From assembly GCF_028464145.1 (NCBI RefSeq), contig NZ_JAQPCG010000003.1, positions 310,001 to 374,000 on the forward strand: a DNA stretch of 64,000 nt, read 5' to 3'. The notes under the pieces are model-generated. The model searched no databases. It was not told the origin of the DNA and saw nothing but the letters and a program-made list of their open reading frames with translations. The position numbers were made by a program, and so were the translations under genes. Of this stretch, positions 56,501 to 64,000 are shown piece after piece (the first letter of the stretch is position 1; each line of letters begins with the position of its first letter). Source of the DNA: Maribacter sp. PR1. GTDB lineage: Bacteria > Bacteroidota > Bacteroidia > Flavobacteriales > Flavobacteriaceae.

Positions 56501-56704
56501 TCGAGAAATATTTCCGATAAAATTTATGACAAAGAACACCATAATTACCTCGAACCAAGTGGCATTGTATATCCATATTCGAGCTGTTTCCGTACTGTAC
56601 CAACTTTCAATGAAAGTACCAAAGGCCATGGCTACTGCAAACACAATAAATAGAACGGACATTAAACGGGTAGAAAAGAATATTTTCTTTAACAGATCTG
56701 TCAT
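53522..56704 (-). CDS. ccsBA: Fused ResB-CcsA cytochrome c synthase (System II)
   Basis: The 1060-residue protein fuses a ResB/CcsB half to a CcsA half. The N-terminal about 450 residues have three TM helices plus a fourth near 430-450 (TYIGYFLLYIGLMGIMFFG) flanking a large periplasmic domain. A histidine-containing linker (EHSVDDGHDHSE) and a second periplasmic region of about 300 residues follow. The C-terminal CcsA half has the haem-handling WWD motif WGRYWGWDPKETWALIS and several helices with conserved His (LIWHTAGLIL, LLWIAHQSW). It transports haem and ligates it to apocytochromes c such as those at 26-32 kb. It is larger than the classical epsilonproteobacterial fusion of about 900 residues. 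Confidence 0.92.
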   Translation of the reverse strand: MTDLLKKIFFSTRLMSVLFIVFAVAMAFGTFIESWYSTETARIWIYNATWFEVIMVFFVINFIGNISRYRLLRKEKWPVLILHLSWILIIVGAFVTRYISFEGMMPIREGETENVFYSDKTYLTAFVEGDINGEPRRKTLEDDLIVTPEAIKSNLPWHGDFNGQEFTISYVDFIDGAKKGLVPGTTGNTYLKIVEAGDGQRHEHFLENGKVVSIHGVLFSLNNETEGAINIFTNGGKYQIESAFDGSFMRMADQYQGSLAKDSLQPLQLRSLYNTANMQFVIPDSLVQGSYGIVEIPESEKMEFDSDALVLSVSSNGETQEIKVLGGKGETQFSDKVSVGGLNFALRYGSKVYELPFAVQLNDFIAEKYPGTDNAYASFMSKVTVKDERPFDYDIYMNHILDHEGYRFFQSGFDQDEKGTKLSVNHDFWGTWITYIGYFLLYIGLMGIMFFGKTRFKDLAESLDKLKDKKKKVLTTLVLLIGLTTQINGQEHSVDDGHDHSEAPKQHQIDSLITTSIIAKEHADKFGKLVIQDEGGRMKPINTFSSELLRKLSLKDTYLGFSSDQIFLSMIMNPAVWYNAEFIALDKKAQNDSIRKIIGVPSGQEYVKATDFFNKEGNYKLEPFLREATATNNPNKFEQDFKDANIRLSLLNQALGQDIVKIFPLLNDENNKWISAVEYRGGQIQIQDSLYANFVKNAMPYYLMTLNKAQQSGDYSEADRLLAAFKQNQVNNGSEVLPSDKKINTEVIYNKLNIFNRLYQYYALVGILLFFILVFQIFKEREIWKALVYLLKGTIVILFLWHTAGLILRWYISGHAPWSNAYESILYVAWATMGMGMLFIRKNTMTLAAASFVTAMLLWIAHQSWVDPAVGNLVPVLDSYWLMIHVAVIVGSYGPLTIGMILGVVSLVLILLTNKKNKQRMDLNLKELTVINELSLTVGLIMLTIGNFLGGQWANESWGRYWGWDPKETWALISIMVYAFVIHTRLVPGLRGKWTFNFLSVVAFGSIMMTYFGVNFYLVGLHSYASGAQVITPMFIWYTVAGVLALGGLSYWRYKVNYSK

Positions 56705-56842
56705 TTAAAAAGACAATGGTTTTCAGCATGCAAAAATACGTCCTTTTACACTTTCTAAGAAGTATAAATTTTCTTAATGCGTAAACTTAAATGTTAATTT
56801 TAATATTATAGGGCTCCAATCAATTCTTTGTATTTTCGCAAA

Positions 56843-57604
56843 ATGATATCCGTAGTCATTTTAGGGACAGGCAATGTAGCCCAAAATCTTTTTGAAGCCC
56901 TAATTGGTACCAATGACATCAATATCATAGAAGTAGTGGGCAGAAGCGATGACTCATTGTCTTACTTTCAGAGAAAATCTAAGGTTTCAACGGATTGGGA
57001 CAACCCTCCAAAGGCCGATATCTATATCATTGCCGTTACGGATGACGCCATAAAGGAGGTCTCAGATAAAATTAATGTATCCGGTTTAGTTGTCCATACT
57101 TCGGGAAGTGTATCTTTAAGTACATTATCAAAGCATAAAAAAAGAGGAGTTTTTTATCCTTTACAGACCTTTACTTCAGGTAAATTAATCGATTTTAACG
57201 AGGTTCCCTTATGTTTGGAAACCCATAGGAAAAAAGATTTCAAAATCCTAAATACCTTGGGGGGAAAGATTAGTTCAAACGTGCAAGTCATTGATTCGGA
57301 AAAAAGAAGGGTTTTGCACGTAGCTGCCGTATTCGTAAATAACTTCACGAACTATATGTACAGTATTGGTAACGATATCTGTTCGGCAAGTGATCTGGAT
57401 TTTTCAATATTGTATCCCTTAATTAGGGAAACAGCTAATAAAATTGAATATCTTTCTCCTTATAGTGCTCAAACCGGGCCCGCAAAACGAAATGATTTGG
57501 ATACCTTACATAAGCATTTGAATTTTTTAAAAGATAAAAAGCAAAGAGCCATTTATAAATTATTAAGCAATGCCATAAAAGCATCCAATGAAAAAGAGTT
57601 ATAA
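56843..57604 (+). CDS. Rossmann-fold DUF2520 protein
   Basis: The 253-residue protein has an N-terminal NAD(P)-binding motif VVILGTGNVAQNLFEAL and a C-terminal helical domain (HVAAVFVNNFTNYMYSIGNDI, SPYSAQTGPAKRNDLDTLHKH), as in the Rossmann-like/DUF2520 family related to ketopantoate and hydroxyisobutyrate dehydrogenases. Substrate unknown. I chose ATG 56843 over the TTG at 56828. The next gene (KdsC-like) starts 17 bases inside this one, so they form an operon. Confidence 0.9.
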   Translation: MISVVILGTGNVAQNLFEALIGTNDINIIEVVGRSDDSLSYFQRKSKVSTDWDNPPKADIYIIAVTDDAIKEVSDKINVSGLVVHTSGSVSLSTLSKHKKRGVFYPLQTFTSGKLIDFNEVPLCLETHRKKDFKILNTLGGKISSNVQVIDSEKRRVLHVAAVFVNNFTNYMYSIGNDICSASDLDFSILYPLIRETANKIEYLSPYSAQTGPAKRNDLDTLHKHLNFLKDKKQRAIYKLLSNAIKASNEKEL

Positions 57605-58115
57605 GGAATATTTAAAGAATATCACCACATTTATTTTTGATGTGGATGGCGTTCTAACCGATGCAACCGTGCTAGTAACCACAGAAGGTGAAATGTTGAG
57701 AAAAATGAGTATCAAGGATGGTTATGCCCTAAAAGTGGCAATTAGAAAAGGATATAATATCTGTATTATTACTGGAGGTACTAATGAGGGCGTAAAGAAA
57801 CGATTGCAAGGGTTGGGAATCACAGATTTTTATATGGGCTCCCACCATAAAATTGATGCTTTGGAGGAGTATTTGGACCTCTACAATATTGAGAGCAAAA
57901 ACGTGCTGTATATGGGCGATGATATTCCCGATATACCGGCTATGAAAGAAGTGGGCGTAGCATCTTGTCCACAGAACGCTGTCCCAGAAGTTAGGGCAAT
58001 TTGTGATTATATCTCTCATATCGATGGTGGCTCTGGATGTGCTAGGGACGTTATAGAGCAGGTATTAAAAGTACGCGGGGATTGGATGGATAATTTTAGT
58101 GCAGCCAACGATTAA
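57588..58115 (+). CDS. KdsC-like HAD phosphatase (Kdo-8-phosphate phosphatase)
   Basis: The 175-residue single-domain HAD enzyme has nucleophile motif FDVDGVLTDATV (residues 17-28), motif II IITGGTNEGV, Lys-bearing MGSHHKIDALEEY and motif III YMGDDIPDIPAMKEVGVA. It lacks a cap domain, typical of KdsC, which dephosphorylates Kdo-8-phosphate for LPS core synthesis as a tetramer. The upstream partner genes kdsA/kdsB are not here. It overlaps the DUF2520 gene and its stop overlaps the next start (TAATG). Confidence 0.9.
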   Translation: MKKSYKEYLKNITTFIFDVDGVLTDATVLVTTEGEMLRKMSIKDGYALKVAIRKGYNICIITGGTNEGVKKRLQGLGITDFYMGSHHKIDALEEYLDLYNIESKNVLYMGDDIPDIPAMKEVGVASCPQNAVPEVRAICDYISHIDGGSGCARDVIEQVLKVRGDWMDNFSAAND

Positions 58116-58708
58116 TGATGTTAAAAGAGCTACTTAAGGATTACACGTTAATTTTAGCCTCCGGCTCACCTCGAAGAAAACAATTTTTTGAGGAAATGGA
58201 TCTCGATTTTGAAATTCGGTTAAAACCGATTGATGAAAAATATCCACTAAATCTAAAAGGTGCTGAAATATCTGATTATTTGTGCAGACTTAAAGCATCT
58301 ACTTTTGAAGGAACACTCAAAACCCAGGAAATCCTGATAACATCGGATACCGTTGTATGGCATAACCAAACCTCACTGGCGAAGGCCTCCAATGCCAGTG
58401 ATGCCTTTAAAATGATATCGCAACTTTCAGGTGATTGGCATGAGGTAATAACATCGGTCTGTTTTACTACCACTAAAAAACAAATCGTAAAAAACAATAG
58501 TACGGAGGTTAAATTCAAAAATCTAACACCCGAAGAAATACAGTACTACATAGATAATTTTTCTCCTTTCGATAAAGCCGGTGCCTATGGAATCCAAGAA
58601 TGGCTAGGACTTATTGGAATAGAGGAAATAAGAGGTTCCTATACCAATGTTGTTGGACTTCCTACAAAACTGGTTTACGATATGCTCCAAAATATGGTGG
58701 TCAACTAG
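58115..58708 (+). CDS. Maf-family nucleoside triphosphate pyrophosphatase
   Basis: The 197-residue protein has the Maf signature ASGSPRRKQFFEEM (residues 15-28), ITSDTVVWHNQTSLAK and FDKAGAYGIQEWLGL. These proteins hydrolyse dTTP, UTP or modified nucleotides and are linked to septum formation. The start (ATG 58115, alternative 58118) overlaps the KdsC stop. The operon is DUF2520, KdsC, Maf. Confidence 0.93.
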   Translation: MMLKELLKDYTLILASGSPRRKQFFEEMDLDFEIRLKPIDEKYPLNLKGAEISDYLCRLKASTFEGTLKTQEILITSDTVVWHNQTSLAKASNASDAFKMISQLSGDWHEVITSVCFTTTKKQIVKNNSTEVKFKNLTPEEIQYYIDNFSPFDKAGAYGIQEWLGLIGIEEIRGSYTNVVGLPTKLVYDMLQNMVVN

Positions 58709-58734
58709 TTTTTATTTAACTTTAATATAAAAGT

Positions 58735-59691
58735 ATGAATATGTTTAGAAAATGGTTGACATTAGAAGTTTCCGTAGTTTTTTTAGCGATAGTTTTTTCA
58801 GGGCTTGAATCCTGTAAACGGGAGGCGGACACAACTAAAAAGCAGGATTCATCACCCAAGAATGCGAATAGCGAATCTCCCCGAAAAACTTTATCTCAAG
58901 AATTTAAGGATTACTGGTATGCCGGTACGGCAGAAATTACCTCTTACGAGCTAGAACAGGCAAGATATGGTGAACTAAGAAAAGGGAAGGCGGTACTCAT
59001 TTATGTTACTGAGCCTTTTGTGGAAGACAAGCAAGTAAAGGCGGACAATAGTAGCCCGGATAATATTCCGGTTTTAAAACTAAATGCCACCAAGAAATAC
59101 TTGACCGGTATATACCCCTACTCTATTATGACCAGTAGTTTTTATCCGGTTTACGATAACCAACATGCCATAAAGGTTTCCTTTTCCGCCCAGGAATGGT
59201 GCGGCCACGTTTACGCACAAATAAACAACAGGGATAACTTTGAAGTGCAGTCCCATTCCTATTTCGAATCTGAAGCCGATCAAGAATTTAATTTAGAAAA
59301 GTCCATTCTGGAAGATGAATTATGGAATAAGCTTAGGATAAGTCCGGAGGACCTACCCCAAGGTTCTTTGGAGCTAATACCATCCTTGGAATATCTAAGG
59401 TTAAGCCATAAAGAACTAATGGCTTATGAGGCAAATGCCTCTTTAACCAATAAAAATGGAAATTATAGCTATGAAATTGATTACCCGGAGCTAGAAAGAA
59501 CACTGACCATAACTATAAGTACAACGCTACCCTATAAAATTGAAAGTTGGACTGAAACAATCAAAAGTGGATTTGGACCGGATGCAGAATTACTAACCTC
59601 TAAGGCTACTAAAATTAAATCTATTAACACCCCTTATTGGCAACAAAATGGTAATAAGGATTTATATTTGCGGGACAGTTTAGGTCTTTAA
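58735..59691 (+). CDS. Exported protein of unknown function (318 residues)
   Basis: The product has an N-terminal hydrophobic segment ending VFSGLESCKREAD; the Cys at 27 follows L-E-S, a weak lipobox, so it is a probable lipoprotein. A low-complexity Ser/Lys/Asp linker (TTKKQDSSPKNANSES) follows. The mature domain of about 265 residues includes RKGKAVLIYVTEPF, VSFSAQEWCGHVYAQINN and YEIDYPELERTLTITIS, which I do not recognise. Similar lipoproteins after maf are sometimes misnamed Maf. The next gene starts 3 bases after its stop. Confidence 0.8.
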   Translation: MNMFRKWLTLEVSVVFLAIVFSGLESCKREADTTKKQDSSPKNANSESPRKTLSQEFKDYWYAGTAEITSYELEQARYGELRKGKAVLIYVTEPFVEDKQVKADNSSPDNIPVLKLNATKKYLTGIYPYSIMTSSFYPVYDNQHAIKVSFSAQEWCGHVYAQINNRDNFEVQSHSYFESEADQEFNLEKSILEDELWNKLRISPEDLPQGSLELIPSLEYLRLSHKELMAYEANASLTNKNGNYSYEIDYPELERTLTITISTTLPYKIESWTETIKSGFGPDAELLTSKATKIKSINTPYWQQNGNKDLYLRDSLGL

Positions 59692-59694
59692 TTT

Positions 59695-60261
59695 ATGGAA
59701 GAATTTATCGCTGATCACAAGAACAGTCTCCTGTTCAGTCTCATACTTTTTATTTTAATAATCACACTAAAAATTGTCTTTACATCCGTAGTAAGGAAGG
59801 TTGGTAAATTAGGTGAGTTCAATCCGGTAAGGACTAACTTAATTATTAAGTATATAAATATCGTTCTAACGATTATATCCATCATAACACTTACCTTTAT
59901 CTGGGGTGTTAATTATAGGGATTTAGGAGTTTTGTTGTCGTCCGTTTTTGCAGTAATAGGTGTGGCATTATTTGCCCAATGGTCCATATTGAGCAATATA
60001 ACCGCCGGAGTAATCATATTCTTTTCTTTTCCATTTAAAATAGGAAACACTATTCGCATAATGGATAAAGAAATTCTGAATTCCGACGATCCGGAAAGAG
60101 AAGTTTTTGTGATTGAGGATATTCGAGCTTTTCATCTGCACTTAAGAAGCGCAAATGGGGAGATTATTACCTACCCAAACAACTTGGTACTTCAAAAAGG
60201 AGTCGTGCTAATTTCCACCTATAAAGATGAAGAAATTATTGAGGGTTCAGAAAAGGCTTAG
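59695..60261 (+). CDS. Small MscS-family mechanosensitive channel protein
   Basis: The 188-residue protein has an N-terminal TM (LLFSLILFILIITLKIVF), a second and third hydrophobic helix (IKYINIVLTIISIITLTFIWGV; LGVLLSSVFAVIGVALFAQWSILSN), and the MscS beta-domain start FFSFPFKIGNTIRIMD. It ends shortly after that domain, so it is much shorter than E. coli MscS (286). It is probably a minimal MscS family channel without the large cytoplasmic cage. Confidence 0.87.
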   Translation: MEEFIADHKNSLLFSLILFILIITLKIVFTSVVRKVGKLGEFNPVRTNLIIKYINIVLTIISIITLTFIWGVNYRDLGVLLSSVFAVIGVALFAQWSILSNITAGVIIFFSFPFKIGNTIRIMDKEILNSDDPEREVFVIEDIRAFHLHLRSANGEIITYPNNLVLQKGVVLISTYKDEEIIEGSEKA

Positions 60262-60338
60262 TCTGTTAAAGAAGTCGTAAAGTACAGGCTTGCGGACTCA
60301 ATCTTATTATCTTTGGGTTTAGACCAAAAACCAATCTC

Positions 60339-62870
60339 ATGTGCCGTTTTGCCATATTTTTCTTTTTGTGCGTTCTAATTCCTATTAATCAATACGCGCA
60401 AACTCCTAAGAATCACACACCATCCGATATATATCACGAAATTCAGAAATTGAATTTTTTAGGAACTGCGCTCTATATAGCCGCGCATCCAGATGATGAA
60501 AATACCCGCTTAATTTCCTATTTGTCCAATCATGTTCATGCACGCACGGGGTACCTTTCTATGACGCGAGGCGATGGTGGACAAAATTTAATTGGACCGG
60601 AATTAAGGGAATTACTCGGTGTTTTACGAACCCAAGAGTTATTGGCGGCCAGGCGAGTTGATGGTGGTGAGCAAATGTTTACCCGAGCAGTAGATTTTGG
60701 ATATTCTAAGAACCCCAAAGAAACGTTGGAAATATGGGACAAAGATTTGGTATTGGGCGATGTAGTTACCGCTATAAGAAAGTTTAAACCTGATGTAATA
60801 GTTAATCGTTTCGACCACAGAAGTCCAGGTACCACGCATGGTCATCATACATCATCGGCTATGTTAAGTATGGAGGCCTTTGATTTGGCCGATGACCCTA
60901 CCGCTTTTCCCGACCGTCTCGAGAATACCGAAATATGGCAACCAAAACGTTTGTTTTTTAACACCTCGTGGTGGTTCTATGGTAGTCAAGAAAAGTTTGA
61001 AAAAGCCGACAAAACCAAATTGTTAAATGTAGACATAGGCACATATTATCCCATGTTGGGAATGTCCAATAATGAAATTGCCTCTTTGGCAAGTAGTCAA
61101 CATCTTTGTCAGGGTTTCGGAAGGTTGAGCACACGGGGTTCCGAACAAGAATATTTGGAATTGCTTAAGGGAGATTTACCACAGAACAAAGAAAATCTGT
61201 TCGAAGGAATAAATACCACTTGGACCCGTGTTGAAGGAGGTAAAGCAATTGGAGATATTTTAAATAAAGTGGAAAAGGAATTTAATTTTAAAGATCCCTC
61301 AGCACATTTAAATGACTTGGTTCAAGCCTATCGATTATTACAAGAAATTAAAGATGAACACTGGAAGAAAATTAAGTCCGAAACTTTAAAATCAATCATA
61401 GTAGAGGTTGCCGGACTCCACATGGAAGCTTTCACTACTGTGGCCTATTCCAATCCAGGAGAAACAATCGATCTAAATATAGAGGCCGTCAATAGAAGCG
61501 ATAAAAAAATAGCCTTGGAATCGGTGATGATAAACGATGAAATCAAATTTACCGAAGCTAATAGACTACATGATAATGAATTATTGAAAAAAGAAATAAG
61601 TATAAAAATACCAACTACAACACCATATACCAGTCCCTATTGGTTGATGAAAAAGGGTAGCCTTGGCACCTATAAAGTGACCGATAAAAAGTTTATTGGC
61701 AAACCAGAGACACCAAGAGCCTTTAGAGCCACGTTCAATGTAGGTATTGATGGTTTTACCATTCCAATCACAAAGGACATTACTTATAAATACGGTAGGC
61801 CGGACAAAGGAGAAATTTATCAACCCTTTGAAATAATTCCAAAGGCGACTTCGAGTTTAAGGGATAAGGTTATTATTTTTTCAGACGGTACCCCCAAACA
61901 AATTCCCGTTACTGTGAAGGCAAATAAAGACAACGTTTCGGGAAAGGTATCACTTAAAATTGGTAAGGATTGGATAATTGATGCATCCTCACAATCTTTT
62001 AAAATCGAAAAAAAGGGAGATGAACAAACAGTTGTTTTTACACTGACTCCACCAGAATCGGAAAATGAAAGTTCAATTACTTCCATTGTAGAAATCGATG
62101 GTAAGGAAATTTCAAAAGAAATGATTACCATAGCTTATGACCATATTCCTACCCAAACCGTACTTATGCCTGCGGAAGCAAAGGTCGTACGATTAAATAT
62201 AAATAAGGCCGGACAAAATATTGGATATATAATGGGTGCAGGAGATGATGTCCCCACTAGCCTAGAACAAATTGGGTATACGGTTCATACCATAAATCCT
62301 GCAGACATTACCGAAAACTCACTTCAAAAATATGATGCCGTGGTGCTGGGAATTCGTGCATACAATGTAGTTAACGAATTAAGTTTTAAGCAAAAATTTA
62401 TTTTGGACTATGCTAAGCAAGGCGGTACAGTTGTTGTGCAGTACAATACGGCTAGCAGATGGGCCGATCAGTTTGAAAACATCGCACCGTATGAGCTGGA
62501 AATTTCACGGGACCGTGTAACCGATGAAAATTCCGATGTTAAAATTATTGCAGCAGATAATGATTTAGTAAATTTTCCGAATAAAATTACAAATGATGAT
62601 TTTAAAGGCTGGGTTCAGGAGAGAGGATTGTATTTTCCGGATAAATGGGACAAAGAATTCACTCCTATTCTTGAAATGAAGGACGAAGGTGAAAACCCAA
62701 CAAAGGGAAGTTTACTTGTAGCTCCTTACGGCGAAGGTTACTATATTTACACAGGGCTAAGTTTTTTTAGGGAATTACCTGCTGGGGTGCCCGGAGCCTA
62801 TAAACTTTTCTCCAATATGCTTTCTACAGGAAAGGATAATTTGACAAAAAAAGAACAAATAAAAGGATGA
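60339..62870 (+). CDS. Secreted PIG-L/LmbE-type deacetylase with C-terminal ThuA-like domain
   Basis: The 843-residue protein has a signal peptide (AIFFFLCVLIPINQYAQ) and the PIG-L zinc motif AAHPDDENTRLIS (His50-x-x-Asp-Glu), followed by LSMTRGDGGQNLIG and the zinc His in GTTHGHHTSSAMLS. After about 300 residues it continues with beta-sandwich regions (FRATFNVGIDGFTIPIT) and a C-terminal gatase/ThuA-like domain (GYIMGAGDDVPTSLEQIGY, YDAVVLGIRAYNVV, GGTVVVQYNT). The family deacetylates N-acetyl-sugars; here it is periplasmic. Its stop overlaps the start of a 38-codon ORF and a sodium:solute symporter gene follows, so it may deacetylate a sugar that the symporter then imports. Confidence 0.9.
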   Translation: MCRFAIFFFLCVLIPINQYAQTPKNHTPSDIYHEIQKLNFLGTALYIAAHPDDENTRLISYLSNHVHARTGYLSMTRGDGGQNLIGPELRELLGVLRTQELLAARRVDGGEQMFTRAVDFGYSKNPKETLEIWDKDLVLGDVVTAIRKFKPDVIVNRFDHRSPGTTHGHHTSSAMLSMEAFDLADDPTAFPDRLENTEIWQPKRLFFNTSWWFYGSQEKFEKADKTKLLNVDIGTYYPMLGMSNNEIASLASSQHLCQGFGRLSTRGSEQEYLELLKGDLPQNKENLFEGINTTWTRVEGGKAIGDILNKVEKEFNFKDPSAHLNDLVQAYRLLQEIKDEHWKKIKSETLKSIIVEVAGLHMEAFTTVAYSNPGETIDLNIEAVNRSDKKIALESVMINDEIKFTEANRLHDNELLKKEISIKIPTTTPYTSPYWLMKKGSLGTYKVTDKKFIGKPETPRAFRATFNVGIDGFTIPITKDITYKYGRPDKGEIYQPFEIIPKATSSLRDKVIIFSDGTPKQIPVTVKANKDNVSGKVSLKIGKDWIIDASSQSFKIEKKGDEQTVVFTLTPPESENESSITSIVEIDGKEISKEMITIAYDHIPTQTVLMPAEAKVVRLNINKAGQNIGYIMGAGDDVPTSLEQIGYTVHTINPADITENSLQKYDAVVLGIRAYNVVNELSFKQKFILDYAKQGGTVVVQYNTASRWADQFENIAPYELEISRDRVTDENSDVKIIAADNDLVNFPNKITNDDFKGWVQERGLYFPDKWDKEFTPILEMKDEGENPTKGSLLVAPYGEGYYIYTGLSFFRELPAGVPGAYKLFSNMLSTGKDNLTKKEQIKG

Positions 62871-62983
62871 TGAGCCAAGAAAAGGACGAACATAAAAGCT
62901 GGAAAAGGGAATACTCTTTAGTTCTTATTCTTAATCTAATCTATATTATCGTTTTTTACTTGATCATGATATCATTCACGTAA
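62867..62983 (+). CDS. 38-residue single-pass membrane protein between PIG-L and symporter genes
   Basis: The ORF starts at ATG 62867, overlapping the PIG-L stop by ATGA, and ends TAA 62983; the next ATG (symporter, 62985) follows one base later. The predicted product MMSQEKDEHKSWKREYS then one hydrophobic segment LVLILNLIYIIVFYLIMIS is a soluble N-terminus plus one TM helix. Tight overlap with both neighbours is strong evidence that it is translated as part of the operon. It could be a small accessory subunit of the symporter. Confidence 0.82.
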   Translation: MMSQEKDEHKSWKREYSLVLILNLIYIIVFYLIMISFT

Positions 62984-62984
62984 C

Positions 62985-64000
62985 ATGGGAGCACTAGACT
63001 GGACAATTCTTTGTGGAACCCTATTATTTATTGTTTCCTATGGTGTATGGAAGACCAAGGGAAGTACCAATGTTGACGATTACGTTAAAGGAGGTAGCGA
63101 AGCTCAATGGTGGACCATAGGGCTTTCAGTAATGGCCACTCAAGCAAGTGCTATTACCTTTTTATCAACACCAGGTCAGGCTTTCCATGATGGAATGGGT
63201 TTTGTGCAATTTTATTTTGGCCTTCCTTTAGCCATGATCATCATTTGCTTGGTTTTTGTTCCCATATATCACCGAATGAAGGTATACACGGCATACGAAT
63301 TCCTTGAGGGTAGATTTGACCTTAAGACCCGTTCGCTTGCAGCTATTTTATTCTTAATACAAAGAGGCCTTGCCGCAGGAATAACCATTTTTGCACCTTC
63401 AATTATTCTATCGGCTGTTTTAGGTTGGGATTTAGGCACCCTAAATATCATAATAGGAACCTTGGTCATTATCTATACGGTTTCGGGTGGTACAAAGGCA
63501 GTTAGTGTTACACAGAAACAACAAATGTTCATTATAATGACAGGAATGTTCATTGCCTTCTTTTTCATTATGGGCTTTCTTCCTTCAGATATGACATTTT
63601 CGAAAGCACTTAAGGTTGCTGGTGCGAGCAATAAATTAAATATTCTTGATTTTAGTATGAACACAAAAAGTAGATATACTTTTTGGAGTGGTATTACGGG
63701 TGGTTTGTTTTTGGCACTCGCCTATTTCGGTACCGATCAAAGTCAAGTACAACGCTATTTATCTGGTAAATCGATAAGGGAAAGTCAATTAGGTTTGGTC
63801 TTTAATGCAATTTTTAAGATTCCCATGCAGTTTTTCATTCTTCTAGTGGGAGTTATGGTTTTTGTATTTTATCAATACAATCCTTCACCCCTAAACTTTA
63901 ACCCAGCAGCTACAACCGCCGTGATGGAATCTGAATATGCTGAAGACTATAAAATATTGCAGGAGGGACAAGTAGCTTTGGAAGCTGAAAAAAGAATTGC
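62985..64000 (+). CDS. Sodium:solute symporter (SSS family), N-terminal part
   Basis: The frame runs from ATG 62985 to the window edge (about 338 residues, 3' end missing). It contains about eight to nine TM helices and SSS features: VDDYVKGGSEAQWWTIGLSVMATQASAITFLSTPGQAF, TQKQQMFIIMTGMFIAFFFI and FGTDQSQVQRYLSGKSIRES (family signature). The family couples sodium to uptake of sugars, amino acids or other organics. Its place after a secreted PIG-L enzyme suggests import of an amino-sugar-type product; this is inference. Confidence 0.9.
   Translation, partial: MGALDWTILCGTLLFIVSYGVWKTKGSTNVDDYVKGGSEAQWWTIGLSVMATQASAITFLSTPGQAFHDGMGFVQFYFGLPLAMIIICLVFVPIYHRMKVYTAYEFLEGRFDLKTRSLAAILFLIQRGLAAGITIFAPSIILSAVLGWDLGTLNIIIGTLVIIYTVSGGTKAVSVTQKQQMFIIMTGMFIAFFFIMGFLPSDMTFSKALKVAGASNKLNILDFSMNTKSRYTFWSGITGGLFLALAYFGTDQSQVQRYLSGKSIRESQLGLVFNAIFKIPMQFFILLVGVMVFVFYQYNPSPLNFNPAATTAVMESEYAEDYKILQEGQVALEAEKRI

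Noticed and set aside
58735..59691. Second Maf protein after maf
   Set aside because: It has no Maf S-x-S-P-R-R motif and carries an export signal; database names of this kind are likely carried over from the neighbour.

Overview
The window is a chromosomal segment of a low-GC, AT-rich-spacer bacterium of the Bacteroidota, most likely a marine member of the Flavobacteriaceae. The evidence is the gene content: a TonB-dependent receptor with a carboxypeptidase-like N-terminal domain, a bacillithiol deacetylase BshB1, a fused ResB/CcsA cytochrome c assembly protein, twin-arginine Gfo/Idh/MocA oxidoreductases, TPR histidine kinases, DUF6146/DUF6787-type small proteins, and starts with little Shine-Dalgarno signal. 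I could not assign a genus. No rRNA, CRISPR array, insertion sequence, prophage or integrase is visible, so this looks like core and lightly accessory chromosome.

Layout. 1-7.2 kb: the C-terminal part of alanine dehydrogenase, proline dehydrogenase, AroB, a DinB-fold protein, an Lrp/AsnC regulator, an M14 carboxypeptidase and a small HTH regulator. 7.8-16.6 kb: a secreted Gfo/Idh/MocA protein, a sterol-desaturase-type hydroxylase, MscL, topoisomerase IV (ParE then ParC on the minus strand) and YchF. 16.7-22.8 kb: agmatinase, a ferredoxin diverging from a LuxC-like acyl-CoA reductase, then SerC and SerA (serine synthesis), a DUF937-type protein and two conserved small proteins. 22.8-28.8 kb: a small membrane-anchored protein with an H-x-H/C-x-x-H cluster, a TonB receptor with a His/Glu-rich loop, a periplasmic sulfite-dehydrogenase-like molybdoenzyme with its cytochrome c, and FolE. 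29-35.8 kb: a LolD-type ATPase, a CPBP protease homologue, a TIGR02757-type protein, a di-haem peroxidase, a PhoX/DUF839-type lipoprotein and a second Gfo/Idh/MocA protein. 35.9-44 kb: an S10 carboxypeptidase, an SGNH hydrolase, a retinol-saturase-like flavoprotein, a phytanoyl-CoA-dioxygenase-type protein, a pseudogene, an M28 aminopeptidase lipoprotein and tRNA-His. 44.3-48.6 kb: two tandem TPR histidine kinases. 48.6-64 kb: BshB1, a trans-sulfuration enzyme, a MATE exporter, a second M14 peptidase, CcsBA, a DUF2520/KdsC/Maf operon, a small MscS, and a PIG-L deacetylase / 38-residue membrane protein / sodium:solute symporter operon that runs off the right edge.

The lifestyle suggested is an aerobic heterotroph that scavenges peptides and amino acids (M14 x2, S10, M28, ProDH, Ald), makes c-type cytochromes (CcsBA feeding the sulfite dehydrogenase and peroxidase) and uses bacillithiol. 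Genes are packed tightly. Four convergent pairs overlap by one TTAR tetranucleotide that holds both stop codons, and several others are separated by 0-5 bases.

Most noteworthy points: an unlisted 38-codon membrane ORF between the PIG-L deacetylase and the symporter (62867-62983); a clear pseudogene of an NTF2-like lipoprotein (41799-42228); the small-protein plus TonB-receptor pair as a possible metal-uptake unit; an SGNH hydrolase and flavoprotein in the same frame separated by TAA-CCA-TTG; and tandem orphan TPR kinases, the second with a damaged-looking start. I found no clearly new defence or mobile system.
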